NCBI GenBank assembly: GCA_018676275.1
Contig: JABHFC010000217.1
Span: 1 to 15,835, forward strand
Direction: 5' to 3'
Origin: Gammaproteobacteria bacterium
Lineage (GTDB): Bacteria; Pseudomonadota; Gammaproteobacteria; Eutrophobiales; Eutrophobiaceae
Length of the DNA: 15,835 nt
Every line of letters starts with the position of its first letter. Position 1 is the stretch's first letter. Below are positions 14,627 to 15,835 of this stretch, piece by piece. Below the pieces are notes generated by a model that made no database searches, had not been told where the DNA came from, and saw only the letters and a program-made list of their open reading frames with translations. The position numbers and the translations under genes were made by a program.

Positions 14627-14655
14627 ATGGTACTTGTATGGGAATAGCATGACAA
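14627..14655 (-). promoter_or_regulatory. Candidate promoter of dapA-bamC
   Basis: Read on the minus strand, TTGTCA (14655-14650) is five of six consensus -35 bases and TACCAT (14632-14627) is four of six -10 bases, with the ideal 17-base spacing. Transcription would begin near 14620, leaving a leader of about 90 bases to the DapA ATG. Within that leader ATAGC and GCTAT form a small hairpin (about 14574-14590). The leader is too short for a lysine riboswitch. Confidence 0.45.
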
Positions 14656-14690
14656 GAACATTGATATTCGGCTTTTTTTGCCTTGAGCGC

Positions 14691-14734
14691 TTGCAGTCAT
14701 CTGCACAAAGCTTCAAAATCCGGCTTTATATAAT
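14691..14734 (+). promoter_or_regulatory. Candidate promoter region of gcvR
   Basis: Two weak options overlap. TTGCAG (14691-14696) and CAAAAT (14714-14719) have 17-base spacing. A perfect TATAAT lies at 14729-14734 but has no fair -35 at the right distance. Both would serve gcvR, which begins at 14771. Together with the dapA promoter this fills the 239-base divergent gap 14532-14770, which has no other gene. Confidence 0.3.
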
Positions 14735-14770
14735 CCTTTCGCCTTCTTATTACTCTTAAATTCACTCAAT

Positions 14771-15298
14771 ATGTTACAACATCTGGTTCTTGTTGCTTTG
14801 GGGAAATATTCTCCCAGACTCGTTGAAGAGCTGACAAAAGCAATTCTTGATTGTAGCTGCAGCATCTCCGATTGCCGTATCAGCATTCTTAGCGATGAAT
14901 GCACTTTATTGATGAAGATCTCCGGTACCTGGGACGCTGTCGCCAAATTTGAAGACAGCCTGCCCAATATGGCGACTCGCCTTGATTTGTCCATTAAATC
15001 AAACCGAACCCAGATGCCGAAAGCGAATTCTGGTCTTATGCCATATGCGATTGATGCAGTCTGCTCTGATCGACCTGGTGTGGTACATGATTTAGCCAAA
15101 TTCATGGCCAATAATGAATTACAGATTCAGGATTTGTATACAAATACCTACCAGGCTGCCAATACCGGTACACAAATGTTTTCTGTTCATATGACTATCA
15201 ATATCCCTGCCGATACAGCTATTTCGGTGGTGCGAAACGACTTCATGGATTTTTGTGACCGCCTGAACCTTGATGCTATTATGGAACCGGTTAAATAG
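14771..15298 (+). CDS. gcvR: GcvR-type regulator with two ACT domains
   Basis: The 175-residue protein consists of two ACT domains: one at about 3-75 (HLVLVALGKYSPRLVEELTKAI, then LMKISGTWDAVAKFEDSL) and one at about 91-172 (YAIDAVCSDRPGVVHDLAKFM, then TGTQMFSVHMTINIP). In E. coli GcvR (190 residues) binds GcvA and holds back glycine-cleavage gene expression, with glycine relieving this. No gcv genes are in the window. The call rests on the two-ACT layout plus synteny: dapA is divergent upstream and bcp follows, as in E. coli. Function in this organism is inferred; other ACT-only regulators are possible. The ATG has no strong ribosome binding site. Confidence 0.88.
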   Translation: MLQHLVLVALGKYSPRLVEELTKAILDCSCSISDCRISILSDECTLLMKISGTWDAVAKFEDSLPNMATRLDLSIKSNRTQMPKANSGLMPYAIDAVCSDRPGVVHDLAKFMANNELQIQDLYTNTYQAANTGTQMFSVHMTINIPADTAISVVRNDFMDFCDRLNLDAIMEPVK

Positions 15299-15359
15299 TT
15301 TATTGAGTCCTTAAATGTACGCTCGTCGTTTATTAACAAAAAAGTAATTAAAAACTGAT

Positions 15360-15827
15360 ATGGCTAAAGCATCTATTGGTAAAAAACCAGATGATTTCAC
15401 ACTTCCTGCCACCGGAGAGAAAGACATCAGTCTTTCTGATTTGAAAGGTAAAAATGTCGTTATATATTTCTACCCAAAAGACAGCACCCCCGGTTGCACC
15501 AGAGAAGGACAGGATTTTCGTGACAATATCCGTAAATTTCGTTCTCGTAAAACGATTGTTCTTGGTGTTTCAAGAGACAGCATAAAATCACACGAAAACT
15601 TTAAAGAGAAGCAGGAGTTTCCTTTTGATCTGCTTTCTGATAAAGACGAAAAACTATGTAAACAGTTTGATGTAATCAAAGAAAAGAATATGTATGGAAA
15701 AAAACATATGGGTATTGAGCGTAGTACTTTTCTAATTGATGCTAAAGGTGTCCTGCGACAAGAATGGCGCAAGGTAAAAGTCGATGGACATGTTAATGAA
15801 GTTCTTGATGCTATAAAAAATCTCTAA
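15360..15827 (+). CDS. bcp: Bcp/PrxQ-family thiol peroxidase
   Basis: The 155-residue protein reduces peroxides in the cytosol by the thioredoxin-fold peroxiredoxin mechanism. Visible are DFTLPATGE at 12-20, the strand VVIYFYPKDSTPGCT with the peroxidatic Cys46 in the TPGC motif, LGVSRDS at 68-74, DLLSDKDEKLC at 90-100 and the conserved Arg in GIERSTFLID (Arg121). E. coli Bcp has a resolving cysteine five residues after the peroxidatic one; here that position (51) is Gln. The only other cysteine, Cys100, matches the non-essential third cysteine of E. coli. So this is probably a 1-Cys type that needs an outside thiol. It lies 61 bases after gcvR, as in E. coli, and may share its transcript. 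The stop is at 15825-15827. Confidence 0.95.
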   Translation: MAKASIGKKPDDFTLPATGEKDISLSDLKGKNVVIYFYPKDSTPGCTREGQDFRDNIRKFRSRKTIVLGVSRDSIKSHENFKEKQEFPFDLLSDKDEKLCKQFDVIKEKNMYGKKHMGIERSTFLIDAKGVLRQEWRKVKVDGHVNEVLDAIKNL

Positions 15828-15835
15828 AGAAAAAA

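Noticed and set aside
14532..14706. Minus-strand small frame upstream of dapA and the longer dapA start at 14573
   Set aside because: The added residues do not match the DapA family, and the ATG at 14531 has a clear AGGA binding site.
14713..15111. 132-residue minus-strand open frame overlapping gcvR
   Set aside because: It is antisense to the two-ACT-domain protein, and no start signal is seen.

Overview
This is a stretch of conserved gammaproteobacterial chromosome. The markers are the gene string ndk-rlmN-pilF/pilW-rodZ-hisS-yfgM-bamB-der, the divergent pair dapA-bamC / gcvR-bcp, lipobox lipoproteins of the BAM complex, and protein sequences that match the Escherichia coli members well from memory. 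Base composition is moderate and even, and I see no mobile element, prophage, CRISPR array, tRNA or rRNA. The presence of pilF/pilW points to type IV pili. I cannot name a genus.

Region 1 (1-4246) is the downstream part of a SUF iron-sulfur cluster operon: the end of sufC, then sufD, sufS, a SufU-type protein and sufT, each stop overlapping the next start by 1-4 bases, followed 35 bases later by a small Rieske ferredoxin. SufC and SufD are scaffold parts, SufS takes sulfur from cysteine, SufU probably accepts or transfers it, and SufT (DUF59) probably helps maturation. sufB and any regulator would lie to the left of the window.

Region 2 (4247-12541) is a plus-strand housekeeping string. A strong-looking promoter and a 130-base leader that is open in frame with ndk precede nucleoside diphosphate kinase. 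Then come rlmN (a radical-SAM rRNA/tRNA methylase, itself an iron-sulfur enzyme), pilF/pilW, rodZ, hisS, a second promoter with a long leader, yfgM, bamB and der. ispG, which usually sits between rodZ and hisS, is absent from this position.

Region 3 (12541-15827) begins with a shared bidirectional terminator. bamC and dapA are on the minus strand and gcvR and bcp on the plus strand, with a divergent promoter region between dapA and gcvR. bamB and bamC, two lipoproteins of the outer-membrane assembly machine, are therefore separated only by der.

Most of the window is ordinary. The points worth a second look are the SUF operon sitting where gammaproteobacteria usually carry isc, the unusual ndk leader, the yfgM leader with mutually exclusive hairpins, the missing ispG, and residue changes in Der and Bcp. 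I did not find a convincing undescribed system.
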